Notes under the pieces: model-generated
Databases searched by the model: none
The model's input: only the letters and a program-made list of their open reading frames with translations
What the model was told of the DNA's origin: nothing
Shown: in pieces, positions 14,927 to 23,450 of the stretch
Layout of the letters: each line of letters starts with the position of its first letter
Position numbering within the stretch: position 1 is the stretch's first letter
Source: CAVPLM01 sp964497095
GTDB lineage: Bacteria > Actinomycetota > Thermoleophilia > RBG-16-64-13
Direction: 5' to 3'
NCBI GenBank assembly: GCA_964497095.1
Contig: CAZCCL010000030.1
Location: forward strand, 1-24,268
Length of the DNA stretch: 24,268 bases
Translations under genes and position numbers: made by a program

Positions 14927-15754
14927 CTACTCTGTGCGCTCTACGCCAGCCTCTGTCACGACGAAGAAGCCCTCAGGCTCCTCAAGGGTATGCGCGACGC
15001 CGTTTATGGAGAGAGCCAGAACTTCGGGCTTACCCACCGTCATCCAATAGCGCTTCGAGCCCTCGAAGGTCTCCTCACTTCCGGCAGAGAGGGTCCCGGC
15101 AAAGAGCTCGACCCCGTTCTTACCGTCCTCCCGGACCAGCAGCCAGCAGCTGCCCTCGGTCACACTCACGGTCAGCACCACGTCCTCCCCTGTGGGGATA
15201 CTCCCACCGGTACTCGCGCTTGTCTGAGTGCTCGTCGTGGCTTCCGGTTTCGCCTCCGAGGTGACGGTCGTGCTGCTCACGGCGGCGACACTGACGCTCG
15301 TGGTGGGACTGCTGATGTTGCTCGCGTCGATCGAGGCGGCGTCCTGTCCACGTCCCGAACCGAACCAGGCCAGAAGGACCACGACCACCACTGCGATCAC
15401 CGCCACGACAGCATACCCGCGCTGATGGCGGCGGGTCCTCTTCCTCTTGCGCTCGGCGCTGGTGGGAGAGCGCCGCTCCTGAGCAAACTCGGACCGGACC
15501 GCAGTCGGCTCCTCCCCGCGGGGCTCGTAGCTGCTGCGATACTCGGCGACCAGGGCGTCTGCGTCCAGCTTGAGGAAGGCAGCATAGGTGCGCAGGAAAG
15601 CCTTGACATAGGTCGATCCGGGCAGGACCTCGAAATCGTCCTCCTCGAGGGCCTCGAGATACTTGGAGCGGATCTTGGTGGCGTCTTCGACGTCCTTGAT
15701 GCTGAGGCCCTTGCGGATGCGAGCCTCACGCAGGATGTTACCGATGTCCGTCAC
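14927..15754 (-). CDS. RodZ-like helix-turn-helix membrane protein
   Basis: The 275 residues have RodZ architecture: an N-terminal HTH of the HTH_25 type (about 3-70; 'LREARIRKGLSIKDVEDATKI', 'YLEALEEDDF', 'LPGSTYVKAFLRTYA'), a basic juxtamembrane stretch (101-112), one transmembrane helix (114-131), a Ser/Thr-rich extracytoplasmic linker (about 140-187) and a C-terminal beta domain (about 190-270, DUF4115-like). In rod-shaped bacteria RodZ links MreB to the wall-synthesis machinery. No mreB lies in this window, so the exact role is open. The GTG start at 15754 overlaps the mnmH end by 17 bp. The stop is 1 bp from the rimO ATG. Confidence 0.82.
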   Translation of the reverse strand: MTDIGNILREARIRKGLSIKDVEDATKIRSKYLEALEEDDFEVLPGSTYVKAFLRTYAAFLKLDADALVAEYRSSYEPRGEEPTAVRSEFAQERRSPTSAERKRKRTRRHQRGYAVVAVIAVVVVVLLAWFGSGRGQDAASIDASNISSPTTSVSVAAVSSTTVTSEAKPEATTSTQTSASTGGSIPTGEDVVLTVSVTEGSCWLLVREDGKNGVELFAGTLSAGSEETFEGSKRYWMTVGKPEVLALSINGVAHTLEEPEGFFVVTEAGVERTE

Positions 15755-16859
15755 AGGGTTCGGATGGCACCTCTCGGATCAGGCGGGCCATGTTCTGAGC
15801 GAACCGGCGCGCGTCAAGGGCGGGGTCACGGCCGGTCTCGACTTCCAGTACGAAGTCCCTCCCCTCCACACACGACCTCTCGTAGAGCGGATCGTAGTAC
15901 TCGACCAAGAGCCCCTGCACAACGTCGGTAAATCTACCATCATCGAAGGCCCTTTCCAAGGAAAGGTAGATCTGCCGGGGCAGCCGCACGCCTATCAGTT
16001 CCAGGCTCCGGCGGAACTGCTCGGCATCGACGGTGTCCCACCCCATCGGCGCATACTCGGCCATGATCCGCTCGGCTCGAGCCTCCAGGGGAGCGTCCAC
16101 GTGCACCGGCAGCCCGCCGCGGATCGCCTCGGCGACACTGCTCGGGAGAAGGATCTTGCCGATTCTGCGCCCCTCTCCCTCGAGCACCAGGTAGTCGCCG
16201 CGGGGGTGACGCAGCTCGTCCCAGAGAAGGGCGTCGAAGTGCTTCTGCCGTCTTTCCCCCGGCTGGTTCAGGCCACCCAGAAGGGAACCCCGGTGTAGAG
16301 CCAGTTGCTCTAGGTCGAGCGGCCAGGGACGAGGCGGCCGCAGTCTGGGGGCGATCTCAGCCAGGCTCCGAAGAAGAGCGCTCTTGCCGGCGCCGGTGTA
16401 GCCGAACAAGGTGACCACCGGCACAGGGGGACGCCAGTCCTCCAAGCCGAGCAGGACTTCGCGCCGATAGGCCCGATAACCTCCGCTCACCGTCACGGCG
16501 TGCACCCCGATGAGGGCCAGGAGCAGGACCACGTTGCGGCTCCGCTCCCCGCCGCGCCAGCACATGATCGCCAGCCGCTTGCCTCGAGGCTGGGAGCGGG
16601 CCAGTTCCGCAAGCTCCCTCAGATATCGGGCGAGGCCGGGGCTCACCTGTTCCATGGCGACAAAGCGCGCGCGGGCGGCTCCCTCCTCCTTGTAGGTGAT
16701 ACCGACCCTTGCTCGCTGGTCGTCGTCCAGCAGGGGGTGGTTGACGGCCCCCGGCACGTACCCGTCTGCGAATTCACTGGGAGAACGGACATCCACCACC
16801 TGAAAGCCGCCTTCCATGACCTGGGCGGCGGTGATGGAGGGGACCCGGATATCAGTCAC
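15738..16859 (-). CDS. mnmH: tRNA 2-selenouridine synthase (MnmH/SelU/YbbB)
   Basis: Replaces sulfur by selenium at the wobble 2-thiouridine of some tRNAs, via a geranylated intermediate and selenophosphate. An N-terminal rhodanese domain ('VDVRSPSEFADGYVPGAVN', 'GITYKEEG') carries the catalytic cysteine in MCWRGGERSR (Cys100; Cys97 in E. coli). A C-terminal P-loop domain follows: GYTGAGKS (153-160), 'LDLEQLALHRGSLLGG', 'QKHFDALL', 'EGRRIGKILLP'. From GTG 16859 it has 373 residues, close to the E. coli length. ATG at 16910 or 16922 would overlap ftsK more and precede the conserved start. It overlaps ftsK by 8 bp and the rodZ-like gene by 17 bp. No selD (selenophosphate synthetase) is in the window. 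Confidence 0.92.
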   Translation of the reverse strand: MTDIRVPSITAAQVMEGGFQVVDVRSPSEFADGYVPGAVNHPLLDDDQRARVGITYKEEGAARARFVAMEQVSPGLARYLRELAELARSQPRGKRLAIMCWRGGERSRNVVLLLALIGVHAVTVSGGYRAYRREVLLGLEDWRPPVPVVTLFGYTGAGKSALLRSLAEIAPRLRPPRPWPLDLEQLALHRGSLLGGLNQPGERRQKHFDALLWDELRHPRGDYLVLEGEGRRIGKILLPSSVAEAIRGGLPVHVDAPLEARAERIMAEYAPMGWDTVDAEQFRRSLELIGVRLPRQIYLSLERAFDDGRFTDVVQGLLVEYYDPLYERSCVEGRDFVLEVETGRDPALDARRFAQNMARLIREVPSEPCDGHR

Positions 16860-19629
16860 CGGCCGTTCGGTCGTCGATGCGCTCCTCAGCTCTAAGAGCG
16901 GCCACAACATGCTCGAACTCATCCGGCTCCACCAGGATCTGGCGGGGCTTGCTGCCCTCCCAGGGTCCTACGATCCCCCGCCTCTCCAACATGTCGATGA
17001 GCCGCCCCGCCCGCGTGTAGCCCACCCGCAACCGGCGTTGGAGCATGGAGACGGAGGCGCTTCCCGTCTCTATCACCAGTTGGGCGGCATCCGCGAGCAG
17101 CTCGTCGGAGTCGGGGTCGAAGAGATCGTCGTCACCACGCTTCGCTTCCGCGGGTCGGCGCAAGAGCTCTTCGCGGAACTCCGGCTCCGCCTGACGCCGC
17201 CAGTGATTGACGAGCAGAGCGATCTCCTCTTCGGTGATGTAGGCTCCTTGGACCCGCTGCAGGTGACTCGAACCCAAAGGCTTGAACAGCATGTCTCCCA
17301 TGCCCAGCAGGGTCTCGGCTCCGTTCACGTCCAGGATGACGCGGGAATCGGTCTGGCTGGACACGGCGAAGGCGATCCGCGACGGGATGTTGGCCTTGAT
17401 CATCCCCGTGATCACGTCGGCGGATGGGCGCTGAGTGGCCACCACCAGGTGTATGCCCACGGCTCTGGATTTCTGGGCCAGACGGATGACGTAGTCCTCC
17501 ACCTCCTGGGGAGATACCATCATGAGGTCGGCCAGCTCGTCTATGACGATCAGGATGTAGGGCAGGGGACGCTCCCCCCGGCGGGCCCGGCTCTTGTTCA
17601 TCTCCGCCAGGCTGCGCGCGTGCTCCAGCTCCAGGAGCTCGTAGCGGTCCTCCATCTCCTTGGACACGTTGTGAAGCACCCCGGCGGCATCCTTCATGTT
17701 GGTCACCACGGGCACGAGCAGATGAGGGATCCGGTCGTAGTGCGAGAGCTCCACTTTCTTGGGATCGATCATGATCATCCGCACCTGCTCGGGGGTGCTC
17801 CTGAGCAGGACCGAGGACACCAGGCAGTTCACGCAGCCGCTCTTGCCCGAGCCGGTGGTCCCGGCGATGAGCAGGTGCGGCAGCCGAGTGAGGTCGGTGT
17901 ACACGGCCTTGCCGGAGATATCCTTACCCAGCCAGACCATGAGCGGCCCCGCCGATTTGGGGAACTCGCGGTAGATGTCGCCCAACGTCACGAAGTCGGG
18001 CCGCTGGTTGGGGACCTCGACCCCCACGGCCGACTTGCCGGGGATGGGCGCGAGGATGCGGATCTCGGTGGTGGCCAGCGCGTAGGCCAGGTCGTCCTTG
18101 AGGCTGGACACTTTGCCGACTTTGGTGCCCGGTGCGAGCTGCAGTTCGTACCGCGTGACGCGAGGACCGACGACCATGCCGACGACCCGCGCCTCCACCC
18201 CGAACTGCCCCAGCGCCTGGATCAACACGGCCGAGGTGTCACGCTCGGCCCCTACCCGGCCCATCGCGGCCGGCGCAGTCTTCCGCAGCAGTTCGGACTC
18301 GGGAAGAAGGTAGGCAGGCTGTTCCACCGCCAGAGCCGTCTGGCGCGGTTCGCGGGCCAAGCCGGGAAGCGTATCCTGCTGGGGAAGGGTGTCCTCGACA
18401 TCTTCCTCATCCCGCGGCGCCGTCTGAGCGGCCGCCCCGGCGCCACTATCCCCGACCTCGGCCCCTGCCGCCGGGCTGCCTGCAGAGGCGATCCCGGAGG
18501 CCGTCGCAACCGTCGTGGCCGCTGCGACCCTGGTGACCGCCGCAACCGTCGTGGCCGCCGCGATTCCTCCCCCTGGGGCCGGGGTCATCCCTCTCGCGGA
18601 GTCGGTCGCGTAGATATCGCGGAAGGCTTCCGCCCCGTCGATGACCCCCGCACCTCCCGACGATGCACCCGGGTGTATAGGAGCGAGCGGACTCCGTAGC
18701 ACCGGCCTGCCGTCGGCCCACTCATGAAACGCCTCGTCGAAAGGACCGCTTTGAGCGCCGGCGGCGCCGAGCCCACTGCCTTCAGGCCACTCACCCTCGA
18801 CCAGGTCCACCGGACCTAGACGTGGGCCGAAGCCGCCCTGGTGGGGATCGTCGGGCCAACGGCTGCCTGCGTTCCCGGCCATCGCCAACGGGCCCGCGTC
18901 CCGGCGTCTGGTCACCAGAGTGCTCCGCTCGGCGGTCTCTTTGACCGCCTGGGCCGCCCGTTTTGTGCCCTGTCCCATCCTCCGCAGGGTCACGCCGGTG
19001 GCGAGGCTGAAGCCTGCGAACAGCGCGATCCAGCCGATGATGCCGACTCCGACCCGACCCACCATGCCGTGGAACAAGGAGTACAGGGCTTCTCCAAGCG
19101 CCCCGCTTGCGGACTCGAACGCCGGGCGGACGAACGTGGCTTCGTCGCGTCCTCCGAACGGGGGAACGCCGGCAGCCACCAGCAAGAACAGACCGAACAA
19201 GAAGATCATCGCCCCGGCGAACCAGTACGAGCGCCACACCTTGACGCCCAACACCGTAGTCACGGCTACGGCGATGAGCGCCGCCGGGACCAAGAAGGCC
19301 AGTCTTCCAAACAGGTAGGTAAGGCCGGTCGCCACCGCTTCGCCCACGAAGCCGCCCTTCGCCCCCGCGACCAGGACGAATACCAGGAAGACGGCCACTC
19401 CGAACAGGGCAAGAGCGATGATCTCCTGCCTGCGCCCGGGTACGGCGCGACCAGCAACGGCGCGCCCGGGAACGGCGCCGCGCGGGCTCGAGCGCGCGCC
19501 GGCGCGGGCGCGGCCGGCGGCGGTCTTCTTTGTGGAGGCAGGGCCCCTCGTCTTCACGGACGCGCCGCCGCCTTTCGAAGGCGCGCGTTCCGTGCGTTCG
19601 GCGTTGCTGCTCGCTCTACCCGCCATCAC
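16852..19629 (-). CDS. ftsK: FtsK/SpoIIIE-family DNA translocase
   Basis: A septum-located ATPase that pumps chromosomal DNA during division. The 925 residues run: basic N-terminus (1-67); four transmembrane helices (about 70-88, 109-127, 136-154, 192-214); a low-complexity linker (about 215-450); the alpha/beta motor with GTTGSGKS (590-597) and YILIVIDELADL (691-702); 'VVATQRPSADVITG' (729-742); and the DNA-reading gamma winged helix (about 843-900; 'SVSMLQRRLRVGYTRAGRLID'). GTG 19629 and ATG 19626 are both possible starts, with AAGGA upstream. It lies 31 bp after rnj. The linker carries an Ala/Thr/Val repeat noted separately. Confidence 0.96.
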   Translation of the reverse strand: MMAGRASSNAERTERAPSKGGGASVKTRGPASTKKTAAGRARAGARSSPRGAVPGRAVAGRAVPGRRQEIIALALFGVAVFLVFVLVAGAKGGFVGEAVATGLTYLFGRLAFLVPAALIAVAVTTVLGVKVWRSYWFAGAMIFLFGLFLLVAAGVPPFGGRDEATFVRPAFESASGALGEALYSLFHGMVGRVGVGIIGWIALFAGFSLATGVTLRRMGQGTKRAAQAVKETAERSTLVTRRRDAGPLAMAGNAGSRWPDDPHQGGFGPRLGPVDLVEGEWPEGSGLGAAGAQSGPFDEAFHEWADGRPVLRSPLAPIHPGASSGGAGVIDGAEAFRDIYATDSARGMTPAPGGGIAAATTVAAVTRVAAATTVATASGIASAGSPAAGAEVGDSGAGAAAQTAPRDEEDVEDTLPQQDTLPGLAREPRQTALAVEQPAYLLPESELLRKTAPAAMGRVGAERDTSAVLIQALGQFGVEARVVGMVVGPRVTRYELQLAPGTKVGKVSSLKDDLAYALATTEIRILAPIPGKSAVGVEVPNQRPDFVTLGDIYREFPKSAGPLMVWLGKDISGKAVYTDLTRLPHLLIAGTTGSGKSGCVNCLVSSVLLRSTPEQVRMIMIDPKKVELSHYDRIPHLLVPVVTNMKDAAGVLHNVSKEMEDRYELLELEHARSLAEMNKSRARRGERPLPYILIVIDELADLMMVSPQEVEDYVIRLAQKSRAVGIHLVVATQRPSADVITGMIKANIPSRIAFAVSSQTDSRVILDVNGAETLLGMGDMLFKPLGSSHLQRVQGAYITEEEIALLVNHWRRQAEPEFREELLRRPAEAKRGDDDLFDPDSDELLADAAQLVIETGSASVSMLQRRLRVGYTRAGRLIDMLERRGIVGPWEGSKPRQILVEPDEFEHVVAALRAEERIDDRTAGD
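18505..18558. repeat. 36-bp tandem duplication in the FtsK linker
   Basis: CGCAACCGTCGTGGCCGC is present at 18505-18522 and again, identically, at 18541-18558. This gives a 36-bp (12-residue) period encoding AAATTVAAVTRV followed by AAATTVATASGI. It is in frame within the disordered linker of FtsK. Confidence 0.8.
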
Positions 19630-19660
19630 CCGACATCCTTTTCGAACGTCTCACGAAACC

Positions 19661-21322
19661 TCAGACCTCGACGATCACCGGCAACACCATGGGTCGCCGG
19701 CCCAACTCTTTGTGCAGGTACTTCTGCAGCACGTCGTGAACTCTGGTCTTGAGAAGGCTCAGATCCGTGATCTGCTGGGCTTCGCCCTCACTCATCGCAT
19801 CCACGACCAGTTTCTTGGCTTCTTCCGTCAGTTCGCCCAAGTCCCCAGCGTGAGCGAAACCCCGGAACACCACCTCGGGCTCCCCTACTATGCTGCCGTC
19901 CTGGGTGCTCCGGGCCACCACCACCATCACCAGACCATCGGTAGCCAGGTGCTGGCGGTCGCGCAGCACCAGATCGCGGAAATCGCCCATGGCGAAGCCG
20001 TCCACCAGCATCATGCCGGCCTGTACCTGCCCGGTGATCTCGGCGTGGTCGGACTGGAGTTCGAGCACATCGCCGTTCTCCATGAGAAAGATGTGCTCGT
20101 CGTCCATGCCTATGGCCCGCGCCAGTTCGGCGTGGAAGTAGAGGTGACGATGCTCCCCGTGCACGGGCATGAAGAACTTCGGCCGGACCAGGTTCAGCAT
20201 CACCTTCAGCTCTTCAGAAGCGGCGTGTCCGGACACGTGGACCCCCGCGGTCGACTCGTAGATTACCCGGGCGCCGGCGGCGAATAGGCGGTCGATGGTG
20301 CGATAGACGCTGGTCTCATTGCCGGGCACAGGGCGAGCCGAGATCACCACCGTGTCGCCCTTCTGGATCTCTATCAGAGGATGATCGTGAGACGCCATCC
20401 GCGCGAGAGCCGAGAGCGGCTCCCCCTGGCTGCCGGTGCTGAGGATCGTCACCCGGTCGGGTGGCAGCAAGGCGATGTCGTGCGGCCGTATGACGAGGCC
20501 ATCCGGTACGGAGAGATATCCCAAATTCTGAGCGATGTTGACGTTCTTGACCATGCTCCGTCCCACGACGGCCAAGGACCGCCCGTGACGGGCGGCGGTG
20601 TCCATCACCTGCTGGATGCGATGGATGTGGCTGGCGAACGAAGCCACGATGATCCTGCCCGGGGCCAGGGCGAAGATGCCGTCGAGGCTCTCCCCCACGC
20701 TCCGCTCGGGAGGCACGAAACCGGGAAGGTCCGCGTTGGTGCTGTCGGAGAGAAGCAGAAGGACGCCGTTCCTGCCCAGTTCGGCGAAGCGCTGCATCGC
20801 CGTCACGCGGCAATCGATGGGGGTCTGATCGAGCTTGAAGTCCCCCGTGTGCACGATCGTGCCCACCGGAGTATGGATCCCCAGCCCCACGCCGTCCGGG
20901 ATGCTGTGACAGACCTCCAAGAACTCGATCCTGAAGGGACCCAGCGTGAGATCCCTGCCGGGAGAGATTTCGTTCAGCGAAACCTTCTGCTGCAGACCGT
21001 GCTCGCCCAGTTTGGCGTTCACCAGACCTAGAGTCAGCCGGGTACCGTAGACGGGCGCGTCCACCTCCTTGAGCAGGTAGGGCAGGGCGCCTACGTGGTC
21101 CTCGTGGCCGTGAGTCAGGATTATGCCGAGGAGCCGCTCCCGGTTCTCCACCACGTACGTGAAGTCGGGCAGCACCAAGTCGATCCCCAGCATCTCGTCA
21201 TCTGGGAACATGAGACCGCTGTCGATGACCAGGAGCGCGTCGCCGAACTCCAACACCATCATGTTCTTGCCGATGGCCCCTAGCCCACCCAGAGGTATGA
21301 CTTTCAGCGCTTGATCCGTCAC
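19661..21322 (-). CDS. rnj: Ribonuclease J
   Basis: Metallo-beta-lactamase/beta-CASP ribonuclease with endonuclease and 5'-3' exonuclease activity in RNA maturation and decay. The 553 residues begin with the family signature KVIPLGGLGAIGKNM. They carry the zinc motif HGHEDHVG (71-78), 'EVCHSIPDG', 'IVHTGDFKLDQTP', 'SDSTNAD', and beta-CASP elements 'SFASHIHRIQQV', 'TGSQGEP' and 'HVSGHAASEE...FMPVHGEHRHL'. The length fits RNase J. GTG 21322 is the start expected from homology, but its best ribosome site (GGAGG) is 15 nt away with a small inverted repeat in between. It follows dapB by 88 bp. Confidence 0.96.
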   Translation of the reverse strand: MTDQALKVIPLGGLGAIGKNMMVLEFGDALLVIDSGLMFPDDEMLGIDLVLPDFTYVVENRERLLGIILTHGHEDHVGALPYLLKEVDAPVYGTRLTLGLVNAKLGEHGLQQKVSLNEISPGRDLTLGPFRIEFLEVCHSIPDGVGLGIHTPVGTIVHTGDFKLDQTPIDCRVTAMQRFAELGRNGVLLLLSDSTNADLPGFVPPERSVGESLDGIFALAPGRIIVASFASHIHRIQQVMDTAARHGRSLAVVGRSMVKNVNIAQNLGYLSVPDGLVIRPHDIALLPPDRVTILSTGSQGEPLSALARMASHDHPLIEIQKGDTVVISARPVPGNETSVYRTIDRLFAAGARVIYESTAGVHVSGHAASEELKVMLNLVRPKFFMPVHGEHRHLYFHAELARAIGMDDEHIFLMENGDVLELQSDHAEITGQVQAGMMLVDGFAMGDFRDLVLRDRQHLATDGLVMVVVARSTQDGSIVGEPEVVFRGFAHAGDLGELTEEAKKLVVDAMSEGEAQQITDLSLLKTRVHDVLQKYLHKELGRRPMVLPVIVEV

Positions 21323-21410
21323 CAGTGGGGGTCCCCACCTCCGCGTGTCCGGGACGTGAACAGAGCCCCTGCGCCCTCTTGCCCAGCGGGATAGGACGCC
21401 GGAAGAGTCT

Positions 21411-22160
21411 CTATAAGATGTTCTCCAGGCCGACGACGAGTCCTTGCAGGCTGCGGATGCGCTTCACCGCCATCAGCACCCCCGGCATGAAGGACTCACG
21501 AGAGAGCGAATCGTGGCGGATGGTCAGGGTCTCGCCGAGGCCTCCGAAGATGACCTCTTGGTGAGCAACGAGCCCTGGGAGCCGCACGCTGTGGATGGGG
21601 ACTTCTTTGTCGATACCGGCTTCACGCCAGGTCTCCTCGACCTTGAGACGAGTCAGCCTCGACGTCCCCGAGGGCGCGTCGAGCTTGCGGTCGTGGTGCA
21701 ACTCCACGATCTCGCAGGCGCCGAAGTGTCCGGCCGCCTGCCGGGCAAACCGCATCATCAGGACCGCCCCCATGGCGAAGTTCGGAGCCACGAGCACGGC
21801 CACGCCCCGCGCGGCGCTCTCCTTGTCGATGTCGGCCAGGTCGGCCGCGCTGAGTCCGGTCGTCCCGACGACCACCGGCACCCGATGCTGGAGACAGGTC
21901 AGGACGTTGTCCCGCACGGCATCGGGCGTGGTGAAGTCGACCACCACACCGACGCCCCCGGTCTCCAGGGCGCCTTCCAGGGTCTCGAAGTACCCCTGCG
22001 CCCCTGGGCACAGCGTCTCGGCCGAGGATACGTCGGAGGCGAAACCAGGATCGACCGCCCCCGCCAAGACCAGCGCTTGGTCGCCGATCACGGCCTCGCA
22101 GGTCGTCCGTCCCATCCGCCCGAGAGCGCCGCTCACGGCCACCCGGATCACTTCGTCCAT
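21411..22160 (-). CDS. dapB: 4-hydroxy-tetrahydrodipicolinate reductase
   Basis: NAD(P)H-dependent reduction giving tetrahydrodipicolinate in the diaminopimelate/lysine pathway; the product is the substrate of a DapL-type aminotransferase such as the one at 3912-5075. The 249 residues show the nucleotide motif VSGALGRMGRT (9-19), VDFTTPDAV (74-82), VVGTTGLS (97-104), APNFAMGAVLMM (125-136) and the catalytic/substrate motif ELHHDRKLDAPSGT (153-166; His155-His156, Lys159). ATG 22160 follows a G-rich ribosome site and lies 3 bp after the peptidase stop. No dapA is seen in the window. Confidence 0.96.
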   Translation of the reverse strand: MDEVIRVAVSGALGRMGRTTCEAVIGDQALVLAGAVDPGFASDVSSAETLCPGAQGYFETLEGALETGGVGVVVDFTTPDAVRDNVLTCLQHRVPVVVGTTGLSAADLADIDKESAARGVAVLVAPNFAMGAVLMMRFARQAAGHFGACEIVELHHDRKLDAPSGTSRLTRLKVEETWREAGIDKEVPIHSVRLPGLVAHQEVIFGGLGETLTIRHDSLSRESFMPGVLMAVKRIRSLQGLVVGLENIL

Positions 22161-22163
22161 CGT

Positions 22164-23450
22164 CTACCCCCCATCGAGCAGCCCGGCCAGGCAGTCTTCG
22201 GGCACGGCGCTCGCGAACTGGCTCTCGTCGGCTCCTATGCCCACCACCGAGAGGGCGGCGGGCCGGTAGACCTCAGCCGCCAATTCCAGCACTTGATCGC
22301 TGGTGACATCCTCGATGCGCTCGGCCAGTTCGTCGAGCGAAAATATCTCCGTCTCGGTGACCACGCCTTTGCCCAGCCTGGTCATGCGGCTCGAGGTGCT
22401 CTCCAGGCCGAGGATCATGCGCCCCTTGAGATGCTCCTTGGCCCGCTGCAACTCATCCGCGGGTACAGGCTCCGTCACCAGCCGCGCGAGTTCGTTCCCC
22501 ACGGTCTCCATGACGGCCTCCAGCCGCTCCGGCCGGCAGCCGAAATAGAGTCCGCTGAGCCCAGTCTCTTTATACATGGTCGAGAATGAATATACACTAT
22601 ATACCAGACCGCGCTTCTCCCGCACTTCCTGGAACAGCCGAGAACTGAGCGAGCCCCCGAAGAGACTGTCTAACACCGAGAGGACGAAACGACGCTCGTC
22701 GTCACGCGCCAGCCCTAACCCCCCCAGGCAGACGTGCATCTGCTCCGTCTCTTTGCTCAAGAAATGCCGGCGCGGGAGCATCCGGGCGGGCGCCGGTTCG
22801 CGCTGGGGGTTGTTGCCCCTGGGCTTGGCCTGCCGGTCCAGCAACAGGGCGCTCAGATGCTCGTGGTCTATGTTGCCGGCCGCCGCCACCACCATGTCGC
22901 TGAACTGGAAGAGTTCCCGATGATAGCCACGGATGTCTTCTTCGGAGGCCCCGGCGATGCTCTCCCGTGTGCCCAGGATGGGATGCGCCAGAGGATGGCC
23001 ATCGAGGACCACCTCGGCCAGTACGTCGTGGATCAGATCCTGGGGCGAATCCTCCACCATGGCGATCTCCTCCAGCACCACCTCCCTTTCCCGATCGAGA
23101 TCGGTGAAGGTGGGTGTGAGGAGCATGTCGGTCATTACGTCCAACGCCACGGGGAGCTGATCGTCGAGAAAACGCCCGTAGACGACCACATATTCCCGAG
23201 ACGTGCTGGCATTCAACTCCCCCCCGAGGGTGTCGAAGATCTGGGCGATCTCCTCGGCCGTGAACTTCGACGAACCCTTGAAGAGAAGATGCTCTATGAA
23301 ATGGGTAGCACCTACGAGCGACGCGGGCTCATCCCGCGACCCGGCGGGAATCCAGAAACCCAGGCATACCGACCTCAGGTGGTCGAGTTTCTCGGTAATC
23401 AGCCGCTGGCCGTTGGGAAGTTGCTCCAGACGATACTCGTCAGTCGACAC
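22164..23450 (-). CDS. M16 family zinc peptidase (YmxG/MPP-beta-like)
   Basis: The 428 residues start at GTG 23450, which has AAGGA about 7 nt upstream; the longer frame to 23564 is out-of-frame pnp sequence. The inverted zinc motif HxxEH is HFIEH (50-54), with the downstream glutamate ligand in 'EREVVLEEIAM' (about 121-128). The C-terminal half has the usual 'SSRLFQEVREKRGLVYSVYSF' element. It is therefore a full two-domain M16B subunit with an intact active site. This gene commonly follows pnp in Gram-positives, but its physiological substrate is not established. The start overlaps the end of pnp by 11 bp and the stop is 3 bp from dapB. Confidence 0.92.
   Translation of the reverse strand: MSTDEYRLEQLPNGQRLITEKLDHLRSVCLGFWIPAGSRDEPASLVGATHFIEHLLFKGSSKFTAEEIAQIFDTLGGELNASTSREYVVVYGRFLDDQLPVALDVMTDMLLTPTFTDLDREREVVLEEIAMVEDSPQDLIHDVLAEVVLDGHPLAHPILGTRESIAGASEEDIRGYHRELFQFSDMVVAAAGNIDHEHLSALLLDRQAKPRGNNPQREPAPARMLPRRHFLSKETEQMHVCLGGLGLARDDERRFVLSVLDSLFGGSLSSRLFQEVREKRGLVYSVYSFSTMYKETGLSGLYFGCRPERLEAVMETVGNELARLVTEPVPADELQRAKEHLKGRMILGLESTSSRMTRLGKGVVTETEIFSLDELAERIEDVTSDQVLELAAEVYRPAALSVVGIGADESQFASAVPEDCLAGLLDGG

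Noticed and set aside
15738..16859. Novel rhodanese-ATPase fusion
   Set aside because: The rhodanese plus P-loop layout with CWRGG and GxTGxGKS is the known MnmH/SelU architecture.
16816..18699. 627-codon open frame on the plus strand
   Set aside because: Antisense shadow of ftsK; the His/Gly/Arg/Asp-rich translation is typical of complementary-strand reading.
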